Positions 1 to 9,670 of a DNA stretch of 64,000 bases are shown piece after piece. Below the pieces are notes generated by a model. It was given only the letters and a program-made list of their open reading frames with translations. It had not been told where the DNA came from and did no database searches. The DNA is from Cranoglanis bouderius (taxonomy: Eukaryota; Chordata; Actinopteri; Siluriformes; Cranoglanididae). The number at the start of each line of letters is the position of its first letter. Positions within the stretch are counted from its first letter, which is position 1. The translations under genes and the position numbers were made by a program. Location of the stretch: contig CM042551.1 in NCBI GenBank assembly GCA_023630585.1, positions 4,900,001-4,964,000 of the forward strand, written 5' to 3'.

Positions 1-153
1 CGATGAGGGATGTGGAGAAGAGAACAGCACTGGAGACAGCAGCGGGAGAGACGCTGGGCAGGTCTCTGGAGATCCATCAGTTGGATGTCTGCTGTGAGGA
101 CTCCATCCGAGAGTGCGTGAACAGCCTACCTGGCAGACACCTTGACATATTGG
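1..153 (+). CDS. rdh8: rdh8 exon (partial at left edge)
   Basis: Open from the window edge. The first full codon, at base 3, is an ATG that is an internal Met in the family (MRD motif after the first beta strand), not a start. The exon encodes the stretch up to the strand before NAG and ends LDIL plus one base (phase 1), followed by donor GTGAAT. Confidence 0.8.
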
Positions 154-3100
154 GTGAATAAGAATATATTTTCCCCCCTAAAACTTAATCGTACCAATAA
201 TTCCTTCAGGTGCCATGTTAAGAAAAGAAAATCATACACCCTTATCTCACAGGCTACAGTACACTGTATCTGCTTACACCTTGTGCTCTCTTGGACTCGA
301 ACTTGATGATCAAGTGAGCACTTGTCTGTTGACACTGATGATGGTCTTTTTGTTTACTCAGTGAGTAATGCTGGCATGGGGATGATCGGGCCTCTGGAGT
401 GCCAGAGCGTAAAGGGCATGCAGGACGTCTTTAACACTAATTTCTTTGGCTTGGTACGACTGGTGAAGGAGGTGCTGCCTGACATGAAGAGACGACAGAG
501 TGGACATATTGTGGTGATGAGCAGTGTGATGGGAATTCAGGGTATGAACAACTTGTTGCTTGTCCTGCTCAGCTAATTCTAAAATAAAATAAAGGTTTGT
601 TTGACCAGGACAACTTATGTGCCCCATCTGGATTGTAATAAAGAAACATAATTCAATATATAGTCATGTGAAACAATAAGTACACCCCAAGGAAATTGTT
701 GGCTTTTTTGACATATTTGGACAAGCAAATATTTGATGCTCTTTGAAACAGTGCCTATTAATAAAGGTGATGCACTCTATCAAATGGCACATAAAATTGA
801 CATTTTGTAATAATTTTCACAATCTAAAGTAACAAAAAAATAACAACCCCAGATCAGTCACATGGAAAAAGTAAGTACACCACTACATTTATCACACCTT
901 CAAATCCATAAAATTAGAATCAGGTGTTCAAGACTGGGTGCCAGTGATTAGAACCTGCTTAGTGAATGCAGGTGGAACCGGTCTTATTTATACCCCTCTC
1001 ACATCTAGTGTCTGGTGTTCCCTTTGTTATTGAGGTGTGTGGTGCCATCATGCCAAGATCTAGGCCTTCGGAAAAAAGGTTGTGGATGCCTATGAATCTG
1101 GCAAGGGATTTAAAAAGATCTCCAAATTATTTGAAATACATCATTCCACTGTAAGGAAAATCATATACAAGTGGTGCAGATTTTAAACCACTGCCAATTT
1201 GTCCAGGACTGGTTGTCCCAGCAAATTCAGACCAAGAGCAGACTGTCTGATGCAAAAAGAAGTCTCCAAGAACCCCAAAATTTCATCACAGGATCTGCTA
1301 GTAATTCTTGCAGCAGAAGTGCATGCTTCTACAATCAGAAAGAGATTACAAATTTGACCTGCATTGAAGGCGTTCCAGGAAATAGCTTTTGCAAGACTAC
1401 AGTTTGCCTATGAACATGTAGGCAAAGACCAGGCCTTTTGGAATAATGTGCTCTGGACAGATGAATCAAACATAGAGTTGTTTGACCACAGTAACAGCAG
1501 ACATGTTAGGTGCAGACCCAAGACAGCTTTTCAGGAGAAGCACCTCATACTAACTGTGAAGCACGGTGTTGCCTAGTCAAAGCCCGGATTTGAATCCCAT
1601 TGAAATGTTGGTGGGGGGATTTGAAACGGGCAGTACATGCAAGAAAACAGTCAAACATCTTGCAACTGAAAGAATGCTGCATGGAAGAGTGGTCAGAAAT
1701 TCCAGCAAGCCAATGTCAGAGACTGGTGGACAATTATGCAAAACGCCTACAAAAAGTTATTTCTGCTAAAGGAGGCAATACTAGCTTCTGAGGCCAATGG
1801 TGTATTTACTTTTTCCACAGAAGAATATCACATCTATTGATATTTCTGTTGAATAAATGATGGAAAAAGCTCATTTTCATTGTGGTTTTGTTCAAGTATA
1901 TCAACTTTATTAATAGGAACGGTTCAAAGGTGATCAAATGGTTGCATTTCCAAATATGTCAAAAAAGCCAACAATTTCCATGGGGTGTACTTATTTTTTC
2001 ATATGACTGTACGTGTATAGGCGTGGTCTTCAGATGGTCATATTAGACATTTGCACAGAATTGTATATAGTAGACTTTCCTGAAATGAAATATGTTTCTC
2101 TTTTGTCTTTTTATTAGGTCATTTAAACATTTCGAAACTTTGTCCTCTGTCGTCTATACAGAGTTTGTAAGCACTCTTCTTTGTTTTGATGATGACGTGA
2201 TGGAGCAGGAGCATGACATACATTTTGACCGCTGTTTTCTGATTACTCAAACTCAACTGATTAGGCTTATGTCCGTTTCGACATGTCTACAGCATGTAGC
2301 CATCTGAAAACTTGATCGTGATGTTCGGTGTGTGAGGAAATTACACTTACAGTGGATATAAGTCTACACACCACTGTTAAAATGGCAGGTTTTTGTGATG
2401 TAAAAAAAAATGAAACCAAGGTAAATCATGTCTTTTCTACCTTTATTGTGAAATTTTAACCTATTAATTAAAGTGAAATACAATAAGAATAATTTTAGGG
2501 GAAAAAATTAAAAATATAAAATGTACAATAACCTGGCTGCATAAGTATGCACACCCTTAAACTAATACTTAATTGAATCACCTTTAGATTTGATCACAGC
2601 ATTCAATCTTGGTAAGAGTCAGTCAGTTTGGCACATCTTGACAATATTGTGCCATTCGTCCTTGCAAAAGGATTCTATCTCTGTCAGATTGGCTGGGCAT
2701 CTCCTGTGCACAGCCCTCTTCAGGTCCCCCCCACAGATTTTTTTTTATTGGATTTAGGTCTGGACTCTGGCTGGGCCATTCCAAAACCTTGAACTTGTTT
2801 TGGTGAAGCCATTCCTTTGTTGATTTGGAGGTTTGGTTTGGGTCATTGTCATGCTGAAAAGTGAAATTCCTCTTCATCTTAAGTGTTTTAGCAGAAGCCT
2901 TAAGGTTTTGCACCAAAATTGACTGGTATTTGGAGCTATTCATTATTCCCTCCACCCTGATTAAAGCCCTAGTTCCAACTGAAGAAGTATGTATGATACT
3001 GCCACCACCCTGCTTCCCCAAGGAGATGGTGTTCTCTTGGTGATGTGCTATATTGATGATATCTTTTGGTATTATACCCAAAAAGTTCAAACTTTAGTCT

Positions 3101-6100
3101 CATCAGACCATAACACATTATTCCACATGGCTTTGGGAGATTGGATGTATTTTTTATTTATTTTTTGGTTTAAAAAAAGCTTCTGTCTTGCCACCCTACC
3201 CCATAGTCCAGAGATATGAAGAATTTGGGAGATTGTTGTCACATGTAGGGAACAACTAGTACTTGCCTGAAATTGCTTACTCCCTGACCAATTATCTCCT
3301 CATCTTCTCATCAATTTTAGAGGGACGTCCAGTTCTTAGTAGTGTCACTGTCATGCCATATTTTCTCCACTTGTTGATTATTGTCTTTACAGTGTTCTAT
3401 GGTAATAATAATAATAAGAATAAGAATAAGAATAATAATAAACTTTATTTTATAGAGCACCTTTAAAAAAGCAGCTTCTCAAAGCACTGTACACAAAATA
3501 AACAGTACATAATACAATAATCAAAAAAATAAAAGTAAACATCAACGAGCAGATGCTAGTTAAAAAATATATGTCTTGAGTTGAGCTTTAAAAATGTCAT
3601 AGGTCTGAGCATCCCTAAGTTCAACGGGAAGAGAGTTCCAGAGGGTTGGAGCATAGACAGAAAAAGCCCTGTCACCCATAGATCTTAAACGGGTTTGTCG
3701 AGCAGTCAACAAATTAGTCTGTGAGGAGCGCAATCTGCGATTTGGGGTGTAAGGAATTAACAATGCGGATAATTAATGAGGAGCCAAGCCGTGTAAAGCT
3801 TTGTATGTCAGCATCATAATTTTAAAATTGATAACCGGGAGCCAGTGCAAGGACTCCAGAACAGGAGTAATATGATTGCATGTCCTGGTCCCAGTCAGGA
3901 TCCTGGCAGCCGAGTTTTGTACATATTGGAGCTTATTAAGTGTGAATTTAGAAACTCCAGCCAAAAGAGCATTACAGTAATCTGTCCGAGAGACAACAAA
4001 TGAGTTTACCAGCTTTTCAGCTACAGAGAAATTTAGCATAGAGCGCAATCTTGCTATATTTCTGAGGTGTAAAAGGGATGCTTTAACAGTGCTCTGTACA
4101 AAAGAATAAAATGTAAGACTGGCATCAAAAATAACTCCAAGGTTCCTCATTTTACTTTGAGACTCCAATACGGAGCCATCAACAGACAGAGTCGTTGAAC
4201 CAGCTTTGAGAATTTGATGACGGGAGCCTATAAGCATAACTTCGGTCTTACCACCATTCAGGCAGAGAAAATTATTCATCATCCATTATTTTTTTATGTC
4301 AGAAATACAGTCAGAAAAAAAGCAAACATCATGGTTTTCACCAGATTTTGAGTGTATATAGATTTGGATATCATCGGCATAAAAGTGATAACGGAGGCCG
4401 AGCGAACACAACAGATGCCCAAATGGAGATAAATAAATATTGAAAAGTAAGGAGCCCAAAACTGAGCCCTGAGGAACACCAGTGAGTACAGAGCTAATGT
4501 CAGACCTGTAACCACCCATAAAATAAACTGGGAACAGTCAGTAAAATAGGATTTAAACCAATTTAAAACTGTCCCCGACAGACCAAAGACACTCTCAAGG
4601 CGGGTAAGTAAAGTACTATGATCAACAGTATCGAAAGCGGCTCTAAGATCAAGAAGAATGAGAATTGAAGTAGCTCCAGAATCAGAAGTCATCAACAAAT
4701 CATTGGTAACTTTGATCAAAGCCGTTTCAGTCCTGTGAAATTTTACGAAAACCTGACTGAAGGGGTTCAAAGAGGTTATTATTTGTAAGATGATTACACA
4801 ATTGAGAGGCAACAGCACGCTCAAGTATTGTTGCCAAAAATGGAAGACTTGAGATGGGATGAAAATCGTTAAAATCATCCAGGGCAGCATTTTCTTTTTT
4901 TGGTACAGGAGTTTCAGCAGCAATGGTTTATCCAATGCCTTGGAAATTTTTTTTGTGACCCTCTCCTATTTGATATTTTTCAACAATGAGATCCCGTACC
5001 TGCTTTGTAAGCTCTTTGTGGCCCATGGCTTTTCCAGTTGGATGTTACCAAGAAGATGTCAGGAAAATCCTATAGGAACAGCTGTACTTTATTTGGGGTT
5101 AATCGCTCAGTTTAATTGATGGCAGTTGTATACTAAGTAGTAAAAGGGTGTGCACACTAATGTAAGCCGGGTATTAGGCAATTTTTGTTTTTCTTTTTGT
5201 CCCCAAAAACATTTCTGGGTGTTTGTCACTTGATATTTATATGTTGCAATTTCACAATAAAGGTTCTGACATGACTTATCTTGGTTTCATTTTTTAACAT
5301 CACAAAAACCTGCCATTTTAACAGGGATGTGTAAACCTTTGATACTACTGTAGGTAGGAGGGTTTTGGCCATCTTTAGGCAGACTGATTGTTTTTACCAT
5401 TGTGTTTGTTAAACTGACTTCTTACACAACATTATCTTTGCAGGAAGACACCAAGGCAAGGTTAGAATGTAGCCTAAATATCTAAATAATCTTGGTAAAA
5501 TATATTTAGATTTTTTACAGAAGAGGTGCCAATGTATATTGCTGGCAGAAAAGCTAAATTTATTATATTTGGTTGTTTTCCAGAATTCAGCCACAGGGAC
5601 CTCTGACTAGTTTTCCCTACTGAGCACCTGCTGAGTACACCTAAATTTTTGTTTGCTTGCAGGACTACTCTTCAATGATGTCTATGCTGCCTCGAAATTT
5701 GCCGTAGAGGGCTTGTGTGAGAGTCTTGCTGTGCAAGCTATGAAGTTTAACATTAAGTGAGTTACAGTAAACACTAGTTAACCCCCTTTCCACATGAGGA
5801 ACTGATCAATATGAGATGACCTTGCACCCAATTAACAGATCATTTCCATAATTCACAAAGAGTTCATTCACAGTTTTATTTCATGTCCTGCTCAGTACTG
5901 TATATCACCCACTGATCTCACCACATCTTCTGCAGGATGACTCTGGTAGAGCCCGGGCCGGTGTTGACAGAGTTTGAGAGGAAGGTCTACGAGGACGCAC
6001 AAAACATGGACCTCTCCGGCACAGACGATGAGACGGCCAGAATCTTCCGTGAGATTTACCTTCCTTACTCAGGAAAGGTGTTTTCCTCACTCGGCCAGAG

Positions 6101-6634
6101 CCCCGAGGAGGTGGCAGAGGTGAAGAAATCCTCCATAAGATGTTTGAATTGATGTCCAGGTCTGATTCCTTGAGCCCACAGTTTTGTTTTTCTTGCCAAC
6201 GACTAATTCATGTCATAAAGCAAATTAAATTAGCCACTTAAGTTCAAAATATTTATCAGTATCACACACAGGGAGTGTTATCCATGATCAGAGTTATACA
6301 AGGCAGGTGTTTAGCTTTAATTTCTTTTTCATAAATTGTAATGAAGTGTTACAGCAACTGTAATCCAGACAGACTACGCATTAGAACAACAACACCCACC
6401 TCTATTGTTCTATTGCAGCAAATATTAGAGCTGATTGTCTCGAAGGATCCTCCGTTTCGTCACCAGACCAATCGTCTGTACACGCCCATGACCGCCATGA
6501 AGCACGCAGACCCTACAGGACGACTTCCTCTAGATGCCTTCTACAGGATCGTCTTCCAGCACGACCGTGTGTTTAACGCCAGCCTCGGCTTCATGCGCTT
6601 CTTGAAGAGGAGGATGACGAAGTCTAAAGTGTGA
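1..6634 (+). CDS. rdh8: retinol dehydrogenase 8 (SDR family), 3' five exons; 5' end outside window
   Basis: Join of 1-153, 362-541, 5663-5756, 5936-6119 and 6419-6634. All junctions are GT-AG and the frame is kept through to TGA at 6632-6634, giving 274 visible residues. Visible short-chain dehydrogenase marks are an SNAG motif (NNAG in most relatives), the catalytic Ser in VVMSSVMG and the YAASK Tyr/Lys pair. Family knowledge: RDH8 is an NADPH-dependent all-trans-retinol dehydrogenase of photoreceptor outer segments, and the nearest relative is HSD17B1. Runs such as NTNFFG, LVEPGPV and FNDVYAASKF fit RDH8 better than HSD17B1. About 38 N-terminal residues with the Rossmann glycine motif lie left of base 1. 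The gene converges on notch3. I cannot tell which fish rdh8 paralogue this is. Confidence 0.87.
362..541 (+). CDS. rdh8: rdh8 exon with SNAG and catalytic Ser
   Basis: The acceptor is TTTACTCAG and the 180-base exon starts in the middle of a Val codon. It encodes VSNAGMGMIGPLE, NTNFFGLVRLVKEVLPDMKRR and GHIVVMSSVMGIQG. It holds the SDR SNAG motif and the active-site Ser. Donor GTATGAAC. Confidence 0.88.
661..2009 (+). mobile_element. Tc1-like DNA transposon A (defective)
   Basis: Terminal inverted repeats of roughly 100 bp or more match: both ends carry AATAAGTACACCCC followed by GGAAATTGTTGGC. The ends are flanked by TA at 659-660 and 2010-2011, the Tc1/mariner target duplication. The first base of the left end differs (T where the right end has C). 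It is a deleted, non-autonomous copy in the rdh8 intron. Confidence 0.88.
1050..1791 (+). pseudogene. Tc1-like transposase remnant (element A)
   Basis: Broken reading frames start MPRSRPSEK with the helix-turn-helix part, pass a first catalytic Asp in WTDES near 1458, and end at PSQSPDLNPIE and QRLVDNYAKRLQKVI. In-frame stops and frameshifts interrupt it. The block carrying the second catalytic Asp is missing between about 1575 and 1577, so the enzyme cannot be active. Confidence 0.85.
2623..3090 (-). pseudogene. Tc1-like transposase remnant (element B)
   Basis: A 155-codon open stretch carries FQHDNDPNQTSKSTKEWL (second catalytic Asp block) and EWPSQSPDLNPI (third acidic block, where the final acidic residue is lost). 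The N-terminal DNA-binding part is separated by the LINE and decayed. This is a dead copy. Confidence 0.85.
3404..4922 (-). mobile_element. 5'-truncated L2/CR1-like LINE nested in Tc1-B
   Basis: Minus-strand frames encode reverse-transcriptase motifs GVPQGSVLG and YADDIQIYI, followed by the typical C-terminal block SRTDYCNALLAG, LQYVQNSAARILTG, LHWLPV and TLWNSLPVELR. The 3' end carries an AAT/AAG-type repeat tail (3404-3440 on plus). ATGGT on both sides (3399-3403 and 4923-4927) is a plausible target duplication. Clade assignment between L2, CR1 and Rex1 is uncertain. Confidence 0.82.
3560..4935 (-). pseudogene. LINE reverse transcriptase remnant, frameshifted
   Basis: Three minus-strand frames (4294-4935 and 4286-4519 in different phases, 3773-4282, then 3560-3763) together read through the palm YADD region to the C-terminus. 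Frameshifts separate them, and the endonuclease part is missing through 5' truncation. Confidence 0.8.
5663..5756 (+). CDS. rdh8: rdh8 exon with YxxxK active site
   Basis: The acceptor is TTGCTTGCAG. The exon encodes LLFNDVYAASKFAVEGLCES, with the catalytic Tyr codon at 5683-5685 and the Lys codon at 5695-5697. It ends in phase 2 before GTGAGT. Confidence 0.88.
5936..6119 (+). CDS. rdh8: rdh8 exon, C-terminal substrate region
   Basis: The acceptor is CTTCTGCAG. The exon encodes MTLVEPGPVLTEFE and then an acidic helical stretch ending SPEEVAE. It is in phase 0 at donor GTGAAG, and translation would run into a stop at 6150-6152 if the intron were retained. Confidence 0.85.
6419..6634 (+). CDS. 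rdh8: rdh8 terminal coding exon
   Basis: The acceptor is CTATTGCAG. The exon encodes QILELIVSKDPPFRHQTN followed by YTPMTAMKHADPTGRLP and a basic tail RFLKRRMTKSKV before TGA. Length and position fit the RDH8 C-terminus. Confidence 0.86.
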   Translation, partial: QILELIVSKDPPFRHQTNRLYTPMTAMKHADPTGRLPLDAFYRIVFQHDRVFNASLGFMRFLKRRMTKSKV

Positions 6635-6757
6635 CAGGAGCGAAACATCATGCCAGACATGATTTTTGAATGAATATAGAGTCAGGTCTAACTAGATGGC
6701 CACGTATGTGTGGAATCGTACAGATTTAATGATGCTTTTAAATCACGAATGAGAAGT

Positions 6758-6763
6758 AATAAA
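6758..6763 (+). terminator. rdh8: candidate rdh8 poly(A) signal AATAAA
   Basis: This AATAAA lies 124 bases after the rdh8 stop codon, inside the left arm of the palindromic element. It is the first canonical signal after the stop codon that I noticed. Confidence 0.55.
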
Positions 6764-6869
6764 ACCTTTGGAGGCATGCTGTTATAGGAATATAATCAGC
6801 GATGAGGTGTTGTGATATGGCCCATTGGGAAAGTTGATTATTTTCCTATAACAGCATGTTCCAAAATGT

Positions 6870-6875
6870 TTTATT
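6870..6875 (-). terminator. minus-strand AATAAA in the other palindrome arm
   Basis: TTTATT on plus reads AATAAA on minus. It is a possible distal signal for notch3 transcripts that read past the main site. Confidence 0.35.
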
Positions 6876-7356
6876 CATCTTGTAACCCAGCAATTTACCA
6901 ACTATTAACTAAGTTCATTAGAAATTTAAGCAAGAACAAACAAAAATACTGTAACTGTAGAAGTGGGCGGGGCTGGTCAGAATTCCTTCGGGAATGGGAG
7001 GACTCCTACACCCTCAAGGACGGTGAGGTATGCAAATCTTGATTTTTTATTTTTTATTTTTTAATGGCATGATGATGGTGACTATCAACTAATGTAAAAG
7101 TTATTATTTAATTCTGTGTGCAAAATAATGCCACTGAATAATAGTCAAATTATTATTTTTTTTTACAGTGAAAGCATGAGGATTTCAGATGTAAATAATT
7201 ATGTTAAAAAAACTTTAATTGTTGATTTATTTCTTTTATTGACACTAATTACACATGCTACAAGCAATAAAATATCTGAAAGAGAGCAGCGCAGAAGTGT
7301 GTTTACATGAAAGCACACAATAAAGGACACGTGACAGAAATGTAGTTCCCTACTGT

Positions 7357-7362
7357 TTTATT
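7357..7362 (-). terminator. notch3: candidate notch3 poly(A) signal
   Basis: TTTATT on plus gives AATAAA on minus about 2.3 kb after the stop codon, a length reasonable for a Notch 3' UTR. Confidence 0.45.
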
Positions 7363-8924
7363 AGAAGTAACTTATTTTACAACTTTATGCCTGTAGAAAG
7401 AAACAATGTGAAAAAGTGTTTATATACAATGATTTTTAAACTACTTTTAAACAAGTATAGGAATTAATAATAAACACAGAAAAATATCTATGGCTGTTCT
7501 AGTAATGCGAGACCAATATATAATCAGTCACATCCTCGGTTTCAAAGAAAAAAAAAAAAAGCTAATAGAAGGTACATTTACTTTTTGTCGTTTTTTTTTT
7601 TTTTTTTTTTTTTTTAGTACATAAACATTTTTTTTTTTTAGAAACATTAGACTTCTCTTACACAAATAAACCTAAACGAGATAATCGTATGTACAAAAGA
7701 AAATGCTGGAATTTCAAAATGTCCAGAGCGCTGAGGAAGACTGAAACCTATTGGATAAAAAAAACAAAAAAAACAGAAGATTTAAAAGATTAGCACTTTT
7801 GTAAAAACAAAACAAACAAAAACAAAAACGCTGAGGTCCCAATAGATTTAACAAATATATTCCCAAACCCTCAGACACGCTGAATACACTCTTCGCTCAG
7901 TGTGTCTTGAAGTGAATCCTGCTTTTTAATGGAAGGACGAATGCAGATGTAACTTCCCACAGTTTTTATAAAACATGCATCCAGATTTGGCTTAGAGAAC
8001 ATGGAAGAATGTCTAATTTGAACTACAGCCATATGCTGTGGGAACAGAAATGGATCTTACGCTCGGGATGGGATTTTTTATTTTTTTTTCCCAGAGAAAT
8101 AAGCGCCTGTACCTGCATCTGACAGCAGGGGACAGCACTACATAGCAGCGTTCACTCCACTGGTGCGTTCAGGCCACGCAAGTCAGACGCCATCCTCCAG
8201 GCCGGTTGGGTGGAGGCTGCTAGAGATGCAGACTACACTGCATGCTATATAACACCTCCCTCAGGAGTGACAGAGCGCTAGCAGCCCAGTAGCCACCTCT
8301 TCGGACCTTCACACACCCCTGATACACACACACACATGCGCAGAGTTCAGATGACTAACACGACAAGCTGGCCATGAATATGAGCGGACCATATAAAAAT
8401 TAACCAATATGAAAAAAAAAAAAAAAAAAAAAAAAAGGACCAGGGGTCAGAAGATAATTGAGAAAGTTCTTCTGGTCGAGTTGAGAAGCTGGAACTGTGT
8501 GAAATGAAGGGCTCGGGTTGGCAGTGATATAAAGGTGTCACTGTGAAGTGACAGGAAGCAGCAGCCTATAAAAACACAGCTTATCACGTCATAGTGATGT
8601 CCCAAAGGTAACCAAGGTTATAACGTACAGAATAAAAAAAAAATATTAAAAACATCAAATAAATGTATACAACCCCAAAGAAAAAACCCCACACAGACTA
8701 AAAGGGCAGCCAGGGAGTTTATAAGTGACCTCGGAACGAAAGCTAAAGGAAGGGAATGAGAAATTGGGCCCTTTGTGGGCTCAGCTCTATCAAAAATTAA
8801 CAATTGAACGCTGGCGTATTTTACTATAAGCGATAAAATTCCCCAACAGCAGCTATCAAATTTAAATCTTACACGCTCGGCCTTAGAAGTGCTTCAGAAA
8901 TGCCTTTCGACATTATTGCCCCAC

Positions 8925-8982
<58 letters not shown>
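8925..8982. repeat. (GATA)n microsatellite in notch3 3' UTR
   Basis: About 14 uninterrupted copies of ATAG. Confidence 0.97.
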
Positions 8983-9670
8983 TTTACTCCTACGGAATGT
9001 ATCGGTTCACTGTAGGTCAGTTCATCAAATTAAAATATATCACTAACTTAAACATGGCTAGGTAATCTGTGACGCCAATTTAGTGGAGTAACACTGGCCT
9101 AAATAAATAATACCACATAAAAGAGGTGATGTGTCCAGCTCTTTCTGTCTGTAACTCAAGATATACTGGGTGACTTCATGGCAGATGCGAGAAAAGGATG
9201 AAAGAACTGAATCATCAAGGAGTGTAACAGCTATGAGGAGTAGAGACAGACAGAGCGAGCGGACACCCACAAGGCAGTTTCAGAGGAATGCGTTGAGACA
9301 ATAAATAAAAAATAAAAAAAAAGAAAGAAAGAAAGGATTTTCCTTCAACTTTTCTCTTAATCTACTTTTTAAAAAGTTTGTTAGTGTCAGGAAAAGCGTC
9401 CCCAAGTCTTTGAAATGAAAGACGTGGTTTTTCTTCTTCATATACTTTTTAATAATAAAAAAACACACACAAGTCCATCTGTGACAGAACGTCTTACTTC
9501 ATTAAATTGTCTTTTCTTTTTAAGACAACACAATTTTCCCTTTACTCGTTTTCTCTGCAGACGACACCCAGCAGACTGTCCAATCAACAAACACCAAGTC
9601 AATCCTCATCCAATTAAAATCTTGGAAACGGGCTGACATATTAAAAAAGAGACACTCCTGGAAGTTCTGA

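Larger units (their letters stand above)
2350..5350 (-). mobile_element. Tc1-like DNA transposon B, split by a LINE
   Basis: The inverted ends share CTGTTAAAATGGCAGGTTTT and then TGTGATGT, GAAACCAAG. TA flanks lie at 2348-2349 and 5351-5352. The coding strand is minus. The element's own sequence resumes after the nested LINE at TCCAATGCCTTGG (about 4931), so it was in place before the LINE landed. Confidence 0.87.
542..5662 (+). other. rdh8 5.1 kb intron filled with transposons
   Basis: This intron separates the NAG/Ser exon from the YxxxK exon. About 85% of it is three mobile elements listed separately: Tc1-A (661-2009), Tc1-B (2350-5350) and a LINE nested in Tc1-B (3404-4922). I see no conserved non-repeat block in the rest. 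Confidence 0.8.
6756..6876. mobile_element. palindromic MITE (copy A) in the rdh8-notch3 gap
   Basis: Arms of about 45 bp (6756-6800 and 6832-6876) are near-perfect inverted repeats containing AATAAAAC, CATGCTGTTATAGGAA and ATAATCA. Related copies lie at 49384-49462, 50701-50832 and 63661-63802. No transposase is present and the target duplication is not clear. Confidence 0.75.
7340..9670 (-). other. notch3: inferred notch3 3' untranslated region
   Basis: From the notch3 stop at 9671, no other gene is seen down to a minus-strand AATAAA at 7357-7362. The region is A/T-rich with poly-T (7591-7615), poly-A (8411-8436) and a (GATA)n array. The true 3' end is unproven. Confidence 0.5.

Noticed and set aside
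3263..3466. Plus-strand ORF of 67 codons
   Set aside because: Lies across the Tc1-B/LINE junction and is antisense to both.
1..6634. Identity as hsd17b1
   Set aside because: Close relative, but NTNFFG, LVEPGPV and the C-terminal RHQTN..Y.P segment fit RDH8; HSD17B1 has different residues there.
8925..8982. CRISPR-like array
   Set aside because: A simple 4-base microsatellite with no spacers; no CRISPR array anywhere in the window.
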